Origin: Myxococcales bacterium 68-20
Lineage (GTDB): Bacteria > Myxococcota_A > Polyangia > Polyangiales > Polyangiaceae
DNA: 64,000 nucleotides
Assembly (NCBI GenBank): GCA_001899635.1
Contig: MKVQ01000020.1
Location: forward strand, 36,030 to 100,029
Reading direction: 5' to 3'
The translations under genes were made by a program, and so were the position numbers. The notes under the pieces were generated by a model, which was not told where the DNA came from, made no database searches, and worked only from the letters and a program-made list of their open reading frames with translations. Positions 8,284-15,417 of this stretch are shown piece by piece; the first letter of the stretch is position 1, and each line of letters starts with the position of its first letter.

Positions 8284-9342
8284 ATGCCGTCGGTCCCGGA
8301 CGTCGCGCGCGTCCCGCCTGCATCACCGAAGGTCGATCTCGGGAAGCTCAACGTGAACATCCAGAATGCGCTCGTAGATACGACGTTCGGCTACGCGATG
8401 CAGATCCGCAAGAACGGCCAGCCGGTCGGGACGCGCATCTGGAAGAAGGCGCGTGGCTCCAATGACGGGAACAGCGCCTGGAACCTGGACACGCGCATGC
8501 ACGTCGCGAGCGTGAGCAAGTTCATCACCGCGGTCGCGATGGTGAAGATGCTCGACGCCAAGGGCGTGAGCGTCGACGCCAAGATCTTGCCGTACCTTCC
8601 GAGCTTCTGGCCCAAGGGCTCGAACGTCGACAAGATCACGTTCCGTCAGCTTCTCCGTCACACCTCCGGCTTCGTCACGGGCGGCTCCGCGTCGGACTAC
8701 ACCACGATGAAGTACTGGACGGCGCTCGGCGTCGGCAACAACAACGGCGAGCCGCACTACGAGAACATGAACTTCGGCTTGTGCCGGATCCTGATCTCGA
8801 CGCTCGGCGGCCTGCCCCCGGTGCTGCTCGTCAACGAGCCGACGTACGACTACGTCACGATCGCGTTCTTCCGGAGATACACCCAGGACAACGTCTTCAC
8901 GCCCTCGAACGTCGCCGCCGTGAGCTTCGCACCGGTACCCTTCAAGGTCGACGCGCTCGCGTATTCGTCGAACATCGATGCAAGCGGCTGGAGCTCGGGA
9001 GATCTGTCGTCGATGGCGGGTGGCGCCGCGTTTCGTCTGAGCGTCAACGAGCTGCTCGACTTCATGGGCACGTTCCGCCGGAAGGGCACGATCGTCTCCG
9101 TCAACCGCGCGCAGGAGATCCTCGATCAGGGTCTCGGCCTCGACGTCATCGACGATACGCCGGCCGGTCGCATCTACGACAAGAACGGACGCTGGCGGAA
9201 CAACGGCAACACCGAGCAGAGCCTCGCGATGTTCCTACCCGACAACGTGGAGCTCGCCGTCTTCGTCAACTCGCCCATCGGCCCCTCGGCGGCGGACCTG
9301 AGGAAGACGATCCGCGCGGCGTACGACGCGTCGATCAAGTGA
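8284..9342 (+). CDS. Serine hydrolase of the beta-lactamase / penicillin-binding-protein-like family
   Basis: This is a protein of about 352 residues with the SxxK active-site motif in HVASVSKFITAVAMV and an extended family block FRQLLRHTSGFVTGG. YEN in EPHYENMNFG is a candidate second motif (YxN). The third motif is unusual: the place where HxG or KTG is expected reads RWRNNGNTEQSLAMFLPD. No signal peptide is visible, so it may be cytoplasmic or its start may be misplaced. ATG 8284 is used; 8263 is possible but collides with the start of the divergent regulator. Esterase, peptidase or lactamase activity cannot be told apart. Confidence 0.8.
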   Translation: MPSVPDVARVPPASPKVDLGKLNVNIQNALVDTTFGYAMQIRKNGQPVGTRIWKKARGSNDGNSAWNLDTRMHVASVSKFITAVAMVKMLDAKGVSVDAKILPYLPSFWPKGSNVDKITFRQLLRHTSGFVTGGSASDYTTMKYWTALGVGNNNGEPHYENMNFGLCRILISTLGGLPPVLLVNEPTYDYVTIAFFRRYTQDNVFTPSNVAAVSFAPVPFKVDALAYSSNIDASGWSSGDLSSMAGGAAFRLSVNELLDFMGTFRRKGTIVSVNRAQEILDQGLGLDVIDDTPAGRIYDKNGRWRNNGNTEQSLAMFLPDNVELAVFVNSPIGPSAADLRKTIRAAYDASIK

Positions 9343-9421
9343 TCGCTCCCTAGTCGTCACCCCCGCCCACGCGCCCGGGGGGAGGAGCCCGGCCGCGCGG
9401 ACGATCCACGACGACGACGTC

Positions 9422-9439
9422 GGGCTCCTCGAAGAGCCC
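9422..9439. terminator. Hairpin between convergent genes
   Basis: GGGCTC, a six-base loop (CTCGAA) and GAGCCC form a perfect stem between two convergent genes ending at 9342 and 9449. There is no U-tract, so it is only a candidate bidirectional terminator. Confidence 0.35.
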
Positions 9440-9448
9440 TGGCCCATG

Positions 9449-10540
9449 TCACTCGTACATCACGTATTCGGGCACCGGCGTCAGCGCGAGGACCTCGCCC
9501 GGAGACATCAGCTTGCCGCCGTTCTTCGTGTCCTCGTCGAAGAAGAGCTTGAAGCCCGCGTGGACGTGCGCGGGCATGTTCTTCACGAGATAGTTGTACG
9601 TCTTGATCTTCGGGCCCTTCGGACCGAGACCGTCAACGCCCTTGATGAGCGCCACGCCCGGGTGCGCGACGATCACCGACTCCTCCTTCAAGACGTGATC
9701 GTTCACCTGGTGGAAGATGAGCGCCTTCTCGGGCAGGTCACCCTCCTGGACGATGCCGGAGAGGTACGCCGCCACATCGTTGATCACGGCGCCGGTCGTC
9801 TGTCCGTAGACCGCGCCCGGCTTCTGCTTGCCCTTCATCGCCCACTCGGGATCGAGCGCGACGCCGACGTCCGGCATGCGCAGATACTTCTCGTAGGCTT
9901 TGACCTCGGTCAGGAAGTCCGAGTGTCCGGGCTGGATGTTGAGGATGAGGAGGCCCTTCGAGGCCCGTGCAACTTGCAAGTACTGGTCGACGACCGAGTC
10001 CGGAACGCGCCGACGCCACTTGCCGTCCTTGCCGGGTGCCCCCATCACGATGACCGTGATGAGCTCGAAGACCGGAAGCACCTTGCGATCCCCCGTGTAC
10101 TTGTCGGCGTAGGAGAGGAGCTGCTTCGTCTTCGTCTGCAGGTTGCCCGTGAGCCGCCCGAGCGCGGGCGCGCCAGGCGTCCCGCAGAAGCCTGCCAGCC
10201 GGTACGTGGGAAAGATCTCGCGGCCGCCGCGCGGGAGCTCGAGGCGCGGCTTCTCCTCGGGCGCGGCGGGCTCGGAGGACGGCTCCGCGGGCGCCGCCGA
10301 TGCCGGGGTCGTCGTCGACGACGCCACGGCCGAATCGGCCGCCGCGGGCTCGGCGGCCTTCGCCTCGGGAGCCGCCGGAGCGGATTCCCGCGCGATCGGC
10401 GCCCGGGCGCCAGCCGGATCGGCAGCGCCCTGGCAATGTACGCCGCCAAGCATGATCGCGATCGCGCCCAGAAGGCCGCGAGCCCGATGCAGGTGATCCC
10501 CCTCACGGGTGTGGGCCGCTCTGGCCTCGATGCGAGTCAC
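9449..10540 (-). CDS. Conserved secreted protein of unknown function
   Basis: This is a protein of about 363 residues with a hydrophobic N-terminal segment (LLGAIAIMLGGVHC), a long Ala/Pro/Glu linker (residues about 50-110) and a conserved globular domain. The domain contains FPTYRLAGFCGTPGAPALG, then VLPVFELITVIV, ASKGLLILNIQPGHSDFLTE and MPDVGVALDPEWAM. The pattern of beta-strands ending in charged residues suggests a TIM-barrel-like enzyme fold, and similar uncharacterised extracellular proteins occur in actinobacteria. The start is unclear: a GTG at 10540 is used and an ATG further upstream is possible. The Cys after the hydrophobic segment may be a lipid site, though the lipobox is poor. 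Confidence 0.68.
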   Translation of the reverse strand: MTRIEARAAHTREGDHLHRARGLLGAIAIMLGGVHCQGAADPAGARAPIARESAPAAPEAKAAEPAAADSAVASSTTTPASAAPAEPSSEPAAPEEKPRLELPRGGREIFPTYRLAGFCGTPGAPALGRLTGNLQTKTKQLLSYADKYTGDRKVLPVFELITVIVMGAPGKDGKWRRRVPDSVVDQYLQVARASKGLLILNIQPGHSDFLTEVKAYEKYLRMPDVGVALDPEWAMKGKQKPGAVYGQTTGAVINDVAAYLSGIVQEGDLPEKALIFHQVNDHVLKEESVIVAHPGVALIKGVDGLGPKGPKIKTYNYLVKNMPAHVHAGFKLFFDEDTKNGGKLMSPGEVLALTPVPEYVMYE

Positions 10541-10777
10541 GGCGCCGTTGGTAACCCGTGAGCGCGCGAAAACCAAGCTGCACGGATGTGCCGCACGACT
10601 GCGATCGCCATCCCACACGTCGGCCCGGCCCTCGGAGACGTCTCGAACGGCCCCGACCGAACCGCGAGCCGCCGGTCACGAGTGCATCATGCAGGCTCTC
10701 CCAGAGTCCTTTGCAGCGCGCGCGATGCGACGATTGCCCGCCTTGTTCCGGCGGAGGAGGTGGGCGATAGGGTAGCG

Positions 10778-11539
10778 ATGGCCTCGAGGAACGGTTCGAA
10801 CGGCGCCAACGGAATGAACGGAACCAACGGCGCGAAGGCCGAGTGGATCGTTCGCTCTCACGGCCGGCTCGAGAAGCTCGCCGAGAATCTCTGGTGGGCG
10901 TGGGGCTCGATCCCCGGGATGTCGCTCAAGCGGTCCATGGTCGTTGCGAAACGACGCGACGGAGACCTCGTCATCCACAACGCGATCGCGCTCGATCAGG
11001 CCGGGATGCGCGAGCTCGAAGCGATCGGCGAGCCGAGGTACCTCATCGTCCCCAACGCTGCACACCGCCTCGATGCGCCTGCCTTCAAGAAGCGCTATCC
11101 CGAGATCCAGGTATTCGCTCCGCGCGGAGGCCGTGACGCCGTCGCCAAGATGGTGAGCGTCGACGGCATCTACGAGGACTTCCCCGCCGACGAGGACGTC
11201 CGCCTCGAGATGCTCGACGGCATCGGGGATGCCGAGGGCGCGATGATCGTCCGCTCGACCGACGGGATCACGATCGTGCTGAACGACGCCGTCTTCAACA
11301 TGGACAAGAAGCGCGACCCGCTCGGCTTCCTCTTCACGACGCTCCTCGGCTCGGCGCCGGGCCCACGCGTGTCTCGCCTCGTGAAGCTCCTCTTCGTGAA
11401 GGACAAGCGTGCGCTGCGCGAGCACCTCGAGCGCTTTGCGGAGCACCCGGACCTCGTCCGCCTCGTCGTCGCTCACGAGAAGGTCGCGAAGGGTGCGGAC
11501 GCCGCGAGCGCGCTCAGGAAAGCCGCGACGTACCTCTGA
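10778..11539 (+). CDS. DUF4336 family protein
   Basis: This is a 253-residue soluble protein. After an Asn/Gly-rich N-terminal tail (residues 1-17) it shows the DUF4336 pattern: EWIVRSHGRLEKLAENLWWA, then EAIGEPRYLIVPNAAHRLDA, then IVLNDAVFNM. DUF4336 is distantly related to the metallo-beta-lactamase fold, but the usual HxHxDH zinc motif is not present, so catalysis is doubtful. The Asn-Gly repeats (NGSNGANGMNGTNG) are unusual. Its role is unknown. It stands alone between a minus-strand gene and the anti-sigma-like pair. Confidence 0.72.
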   Translation: MASRNGSNGANGMNGTNGAKAEWIVRSHGRLEKLAENLWWAWGSIPGMSLKRSMVVAKRRDGDLVIHNAIALDQAGMRELEAIGEPRYLIVPNAAHRLDAPAFKKRYPEIQVFAPRGGRDAVAKMVSVDGIYEDFPADEDVRLEMLDGIGDAEGAMIVRSTDGITIVLNDAVFNMDKKRDPLGFLFTTLLGSAPGPRVSRLVKLLFVKDKRALREHLERFAEHPDLVRLVVAHEKVAKGADAASALRKAATYL

Positions 11540-11695
11540 TCCCTGACCAGGTCATACGTGCGCTCGGCCTTCGCGAGCGCGCAGAGCACGAGCTTGTCCG
11601 CCTTCGTGGACGCTACGGTCGCGCTATCACCGACCGCGCGGGCATGTTCGACGTCGGCCGAGACCCGAGTGACGCGCTGCGACGACACAGTAGGC

Positions 11696-11797
11696 ATGAA
11701 CGCGATGCCGGAGACACGCCCCTCGCCCCACGAGGTCGTCTACGCCCATCGCCGGACGGAAGCGATCCACGAGCTGCTCGAGGAGCAACGAGGATGA
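11696..11797 (+). CDS. 33-residue leader-like peptide coupled to the zinc-finger gene
   Basis: The frame codes for 33 residues (ending YAHRRTEAIHELLEEQRG). Its TGA overlaps the ATG of the following zinc-finger gene as ATGA, the typical arrangement of a translated upstream partner. The peptide is too short for a sigma factor, although such a position is normally taken by one. It may be the remaining tail of a lost gene or a short coupled peptide. Evidence is mainly the overlap. Confidence 0.35.
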   Translation: MNAMPETRPSPHEVVYAHRRTEAIHELLEEQRG

Positions 11798-12045
11798 CCG
11801 CCGTCGATCTGCACCCGGAGGATCTCGTCGACAAGGAGCTCCTCGGCGAGCTCACGGACTCCGAGCGAGCCCGCCTCGACGCGCACCTCGAGCGATGCTC
11901 GACATGCCGCTTCGAGCGCGCGGTCCGCGCCGACTTCGCCGATGAGCTCGCGCGCGAGATTGGGGCTCGCGCCCCAACCACCCGCGGAGGAGGCTTCACT
12001 TCGGGACGTTCGGTGAGATCGCGCCGCACGGGAAACGCGCGGTGA
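11794..12045 (+). CDS. Zinc-finger anti-sigma-like protein (short)
   Basis: This is an 83-residue protein. Residues 1-55 match the N-terminal putative zinc-finger domain of anti-sigma factors, with ELLGELTDSERARLDAHL followed by ERCSTCRFE (HxxxCxxC with His at the end of the previous helix). There is no membrane helix. The C-terminus turns into an Arg/Gly/Ser-rich tail that overlaps the 3' end of the convergent VWA gene by 50 bases. Compared with typical zinc-finger anti-sigma proteins it is truncated, and no sigma factor stands next to it. It may be a remnant, or a soluble form. Confidence 0.6.
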   Translation: MTAVDLHPEDLVDKELLGELTDSERARLDAHLERCSTCRFERAVRADFADELAREIGARAPTTRGGGFTSGRSVRSRRTGNAR

Positions 12046-13387
12046 GCTGCGCGTCCGGGGACGACTTGAGCGTCTCGCACGCCGAACCGACGAGCTCGAT
12101 GCGCGAAGGGGTCACGAGGCGCCAGCCCTCGTCGGGCGCGCCCGGGGCGTCGAACGGCACCGGCGCTCCGTTGAGCGTGACAGTACCGAGCTTCTCCATC
12201 CCGGCCTGCACCTGACCGTTCAGATCGAAGGTGCAGGTCCGCGCATCGAGGACGATGTGCTTCAGCGCGTCCACGAGCTGCTGCGGGGTGTTCGGCCGGA
12301 TCGCTCCCGCGTCGCCCGTCACCGGGTCGAGGCCCTTCCCTGCGTTTGCGACGGCGTTGAAGTGCCGCTCGGCCTGCGCGCTCGTGTCGCCGATCGCGAT
12401 GACGAACGTGCGGATGTCGTGCGTGTACGTCTGCTGGACGGCGTTGATGACGGCCGCCCGGCCGGGCTCGCTGGCGAAGTTGTCACCGCAGAGGCCCGGT
12501 TCGCCGTCGGTGACGAGCACCAGCACCTTCGGCGCCTTCGAGGCGAGCGCGGCGAAGCCCTTCGGATCGCCGACGCCGCCGTCATCGGCGAGCCCGACGA
12601 CGGTGCGGATCGCAGGGCCCGTCGGCGTGTCGTCGTCGACGCTCGCGGGACGAAGCATCGCGTCGACGGTCGGGAACGCATTGAGCTCGAAGGTGAGCCC
12701 GTCGAACGCCTTGCCGTTGAAGCGCGGACAGACTTTGTCGGTCGGCTCGGGGAGGAACGAGTTGTCGTTGTCGTTCGGATTGCCGTCGGTCGCGGAGTAC
12801 ATCTTCACCCCGATCTCCGCCTCACCTTCCAGCTGCTTCAGGAGCCCACCCGGGTTCGCCGCGGGTCCGATGAGGACGTCCTTGAGGACCGTCCAACGAC
12901 AATCCGGATTGCAGTTGTTGCTGTCGCCGGTCGGGAACCGGTAGTGGCGCATGCTCGACGACTGATCGAGGAGGAAGAGCACCTTGGGCTGGACCTTCGT
13001 GAGCGCGACGTCGGTATCCGCGCAGACCGCGTCCGTCACGATGCCGCCGTCGTCATCACCTGCATCGGGGAAGCCCGGGCCAGTCAGGTCGCCTCCGCAG
13101 CGCCCGCGGTTCGTGCACATGAGCCCGCTCAAGCACGGCTGCTCCGGCGCGCAGTCCGCGCTGCACTTGTCGTCGAGCCCGCAATAGAGCCCATCCGCAC
13201 ACTCGGTGTCGGTCGCACACGGCTTACCGCAGAGCCCTCGATAGACCGTGTCGCACGGGCTTCCGCCGGCGGCGGGGAACGTGCTCTCGGATGCCGTGCC
13301 GCAATGAAGCACAGCCGCGAGGACAGCGATCGAGCCCAGCCCCCAGGCGGCCCGGCGGCCCGCGCGATCGAAAGAAGCGCCGCTCAT
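11996..13387 (-). CDS. VWA-domain lipoprotein with Cys-rich N-terminal region
   Basis: This is a 463-residue predicted lipoprotein: an N-terminal hydrophobic segment ending in LAAVLHC (Cys29), then a short disulphide-type region (residues about 45-100 with CGKPCATDTECADGLYCG), then a von Willebrand factor A domain. The metal-ion-dependent adhesion site is present as DQSSS in KVLFLLDQSSSM, with further strands APKVLVLVTDGEPG. Such proteins are exposed at the cell surface or periplasm and bind other proteins through a divalent cation. The 3' end overlaps the convergent zinc-finger gene. No operon partner is seen on this strand. Confidence 0.85.
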   Translation of the reverse strand: MSGASFDRAGRRAAWGLGSIAVLAAVLHCGTASESTFPAAGGSPCDTVYRGLCGKPCATDTECADGLYCGLDDKCSADCAPEQPCLSGLMCTNRGRCGGDLTGPGFPDAGDDDGGIVTDAVCADTDVALTKVQPKVLFLLDQSSSMRHYRFPTGDSNNCNPDCRWTVLKDVLIGPAANPGGLLKQLEGEAEIGVKMYSATDGNPNDNDNSFLPEPTDKVCPRFNGKAFDGLTFELNAFPTVDAMLRPASVDDDTPTGPAIRTVVGLADDGGVGDPKGFAALASKAPKVLVLVTDGEPGLCGDNFASEPGRAAVINAVQQTYTHDIRTFVIAIGDTSAQAERHFNAVANAGKGLDPVTGDAGAIRPNTPQQLVDALKHIVLDARTCTFDLNGQVQAGMEKLGTVTLNGAPVPFDAPGAPDEGWRLVTPSRIELVGSACETLKSSPDAQLTARFPCGAISPNVPK

Positions 13388-13643
13388 ATCTCCACTACCT
13401 CCACAAGCAAGTCACCGTGTGAGAGCACGCGGCGTATGGCTCACTTTACGATCTTTCCACCGCGGTGCAGAGGCGAACACAGCCACCAGGTCGGGCAAGG
13501 CCGTCACCCGTTTGTGGACGCCAACCTGAGCCGTACGTTTGCGTACCGAGTCGCCTGGATCGGATCCGCCCCACCAAGCGGGTCGTGGCGTTACGCGCTC
13601 GGCGGAGTAACCTGAAGCATTCCCAGTTCGACGAGGAAGGCGC

Positions 13644-15359
13644 GTGCACGTGCTCTCTGCGACTCCTTTCAAGCTCTCGCTCCTCACGCTCCTCGCGCTC
13701 GGCATCGTCGGAAGCGCGTGCACGACAGGCAGCGAGGATCCCGCACACTCTCCTCCGCCGGTCGGCGATCCGAATCCGAACGGCAAGCCTCCCGGTGACG
13801 GCTGCACGACGGGCAACGAATGCCGTACGGGCGTCTGCACCGGCGCGATGTGCCAGGCGTCGACCAACACCGACGGAGTGAGGAACGGCGACGAGACCGA
13901 CGTCGACTGCGGAGGCGCGAGCGGTCCGTCGTGCGGTCTCGGCAAGAGCTGCACGACGAACGAGAACTGCGCGAGCGGGCTCTGCACCGACTTCAAGTGT
14001 GCTGCTGGTGGTTCGAGCGCCGATTGCGGCGGCGCTCTTCCGAAGTGCGCCGACGGCAAGCCGTGCGGAGCAGGCAGCGACTGCGAGAGCGGCGTCTGCG
14101 AGGGCGGCACGTGCAAGGCGCCCGGCCCGAACGACGGTGTGAAGAACGGCGGGGAGACCGGCGTCGACTGCGGCGGCACGCACCCCGACAAGTGCGGCGT
14201 CGGCCAGGGCTGCCTTTCGGGCGACGACTGCCAGAGCCTCGTCTGTGACGACGCCAAGAAGTGCGCCGCGCCCAGCTACGACGACAAGGTCAAGAACGGC
14301 AACGAGACCGACGTCGACTGCGGCGGCCCCGGCGCTCCGAAGAAGTGCGCCACCGGACTCACGTGCGCCGACCACGACGACTGCGAGAGCAACGGCTGCA
14401 CCTACGAGAAGAAATGCGCGGCGGGTGCATCCTGCACGCAGCTCGAAGGCGGCCAGACCTGCGGGGCGAACGAGGGACTGGCGAAGCAAGCCGACTGCTG
14501 CGAGCGCGCCATGGTCGGCAACTACACGATCGACAAGTACCTCATCACCGCAGGCCGCATGCGGGCCTTCCTCACGCGCCACAACGGCAAGATCCGTGAC
14601 TGGGCCGCGACGCTCCCCGCGAACAAGTGGAACCAGGCGTGGACCGCGCAGCTGCCGAACAGCATCGCTGGTACGCCGGGTGACGGAAGCAACGCCAACA
14701 CGCAGCTCGGCCCGTATTACGGCAAGCGCTCCTGCGAGACGGGCTATCACACCGGGCACACGTTCTGGACGCCGCCCGAGTACGGCGACACCAAGGACTT
14801 CCCGCAGAACGTCCTCGACACCAAGGCGCTCAACTGCGTGCCGTGGTGGATGATGGCGGCGCTCTGCGTGTTCGACGGCGGTCACCTCCTCAAGGAGGCC
14901 GAGCTCCGCGCCGCGTACACGAACAACGGCGTGACCGCTTTTCCGTGGGGCGCGCGCGGTACGTACACGACCACGGCGCAGAACGGCTACGCGATCGGGG
15001 AGTTCAGCTATGCGACCCCGAATCCGCCGCCAGGCGCCGGGGTGGACAACGACGGCTACCTGGACGCCGCCTTCTACATCGCGCCTCCCGGGCGGCGGCC
15101 AGACGGCTACAACACGACCGGACACGCGGACCTCGTCGGCAACCTGCTCGAGTGGGTGAGCGACAGCGAGCGGCAGTTCGTCTGGAAGGGCTCGTTCGAG
15201 CGTCACGCGCGCGAGGCCGACGGCTACACCCCGGGCGCCAATGATCCGTACATGTCGATGAACCCGACGAGGAACCCGACGGTCCCGTGGCGCTGGCACG
15301 ACATCGACTCGGTCAACGCGAACGGCTACTACGGCATCGGCGGCCGTTGCGCCTACTGA
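13644..15359 (+). CDS. Lipoprotein with NGDETDVDCGG repeats and FGE/sulfatase-modifying-factor-like domain
   Basis: This is a 571-residue lipoprotein with lipobox GSAC (Cys26). Residues about 50-285 hold Cys-rich repeats, three of which contain a VxNGxETxVDCGG signature, separated by xxCxxxxxCxSGxC stretches. The C-terminal part (about 290-571) resembles the formylglycine-generating-enzyme fold: MVGNYTIDKYLITAGRMRAF, AFPWGARGTY, GHADLVGNLLEWVSDS and the closing GIGGRCAY. In this family the domain may be catalytic or only a lectin-like scaffold. The paired active-site Cys of true FGE is not recognisable, so a non-catalytic role is more likely. A GTG start is used; a second GTG lies six bases on. 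Confidence 0.82.
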   Translation: MHVLSATPFKLSLLTLLALGIVGSACTTGSEDPAHSPPPVGDPNPNGKPPGDGCTTGNECRTGVCTGAMCQASTNTDGVRNGDETDVDCGGASGPSCGLGKSCTTNENCASGLCTDFKCAAGGSSADCGGALPKCADGKPCGAGSDCESGVCEGGTCKAPGPNDGVKNGGETGVDCGGTHPDKCGVGQGCLSGDDCQSLVCDDAKKCAAPSYDDKVKNGNETDVDCGGPGAPKKCATGLTCADHDDCESNGCTYEKKCAAGASCTQLEGGQTCGANEGLAKQADCCERAMVGNYTIDKYLITAGRMRAFLTRHNGKIRDWAATLPANKWNQAWTAQLPNSIAGTPGDGSNANTQLGPYYGKRSCETGYHTGHTFWTPPEYGDTKDFPQNVLDTKALNCVPWWMMAALCVFDGGHLLKEAELRAAYTNNGVTAFPWGARGTYTTTAQNGYAIGEFSYATPNPPPGAGVDNDGYLDAAFYIAPPGRRPDGYNTTGHADLVGNLLEWVSDSERQFVWKGSFERHAREADGYTPGANDPYMSMNPTRNPTVPWRWHDIDSVNANGYYGIGGRCAY

Positions 15360-15417
15360 AGGCCTTGTCGACCTCTCGGCGGACGTCGCGGCGATGGCGC
15401 GTCCTCCGGCGCTCGCC

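Noticed and set aside
10045..10506. Alternative minus-strand frame with a possible signal-like start in the gene at 9449-10540
   Set aside because: It becomes Arg/Ser/Pro-rich after 30 residues, while the other frame has a conserved globular domain.
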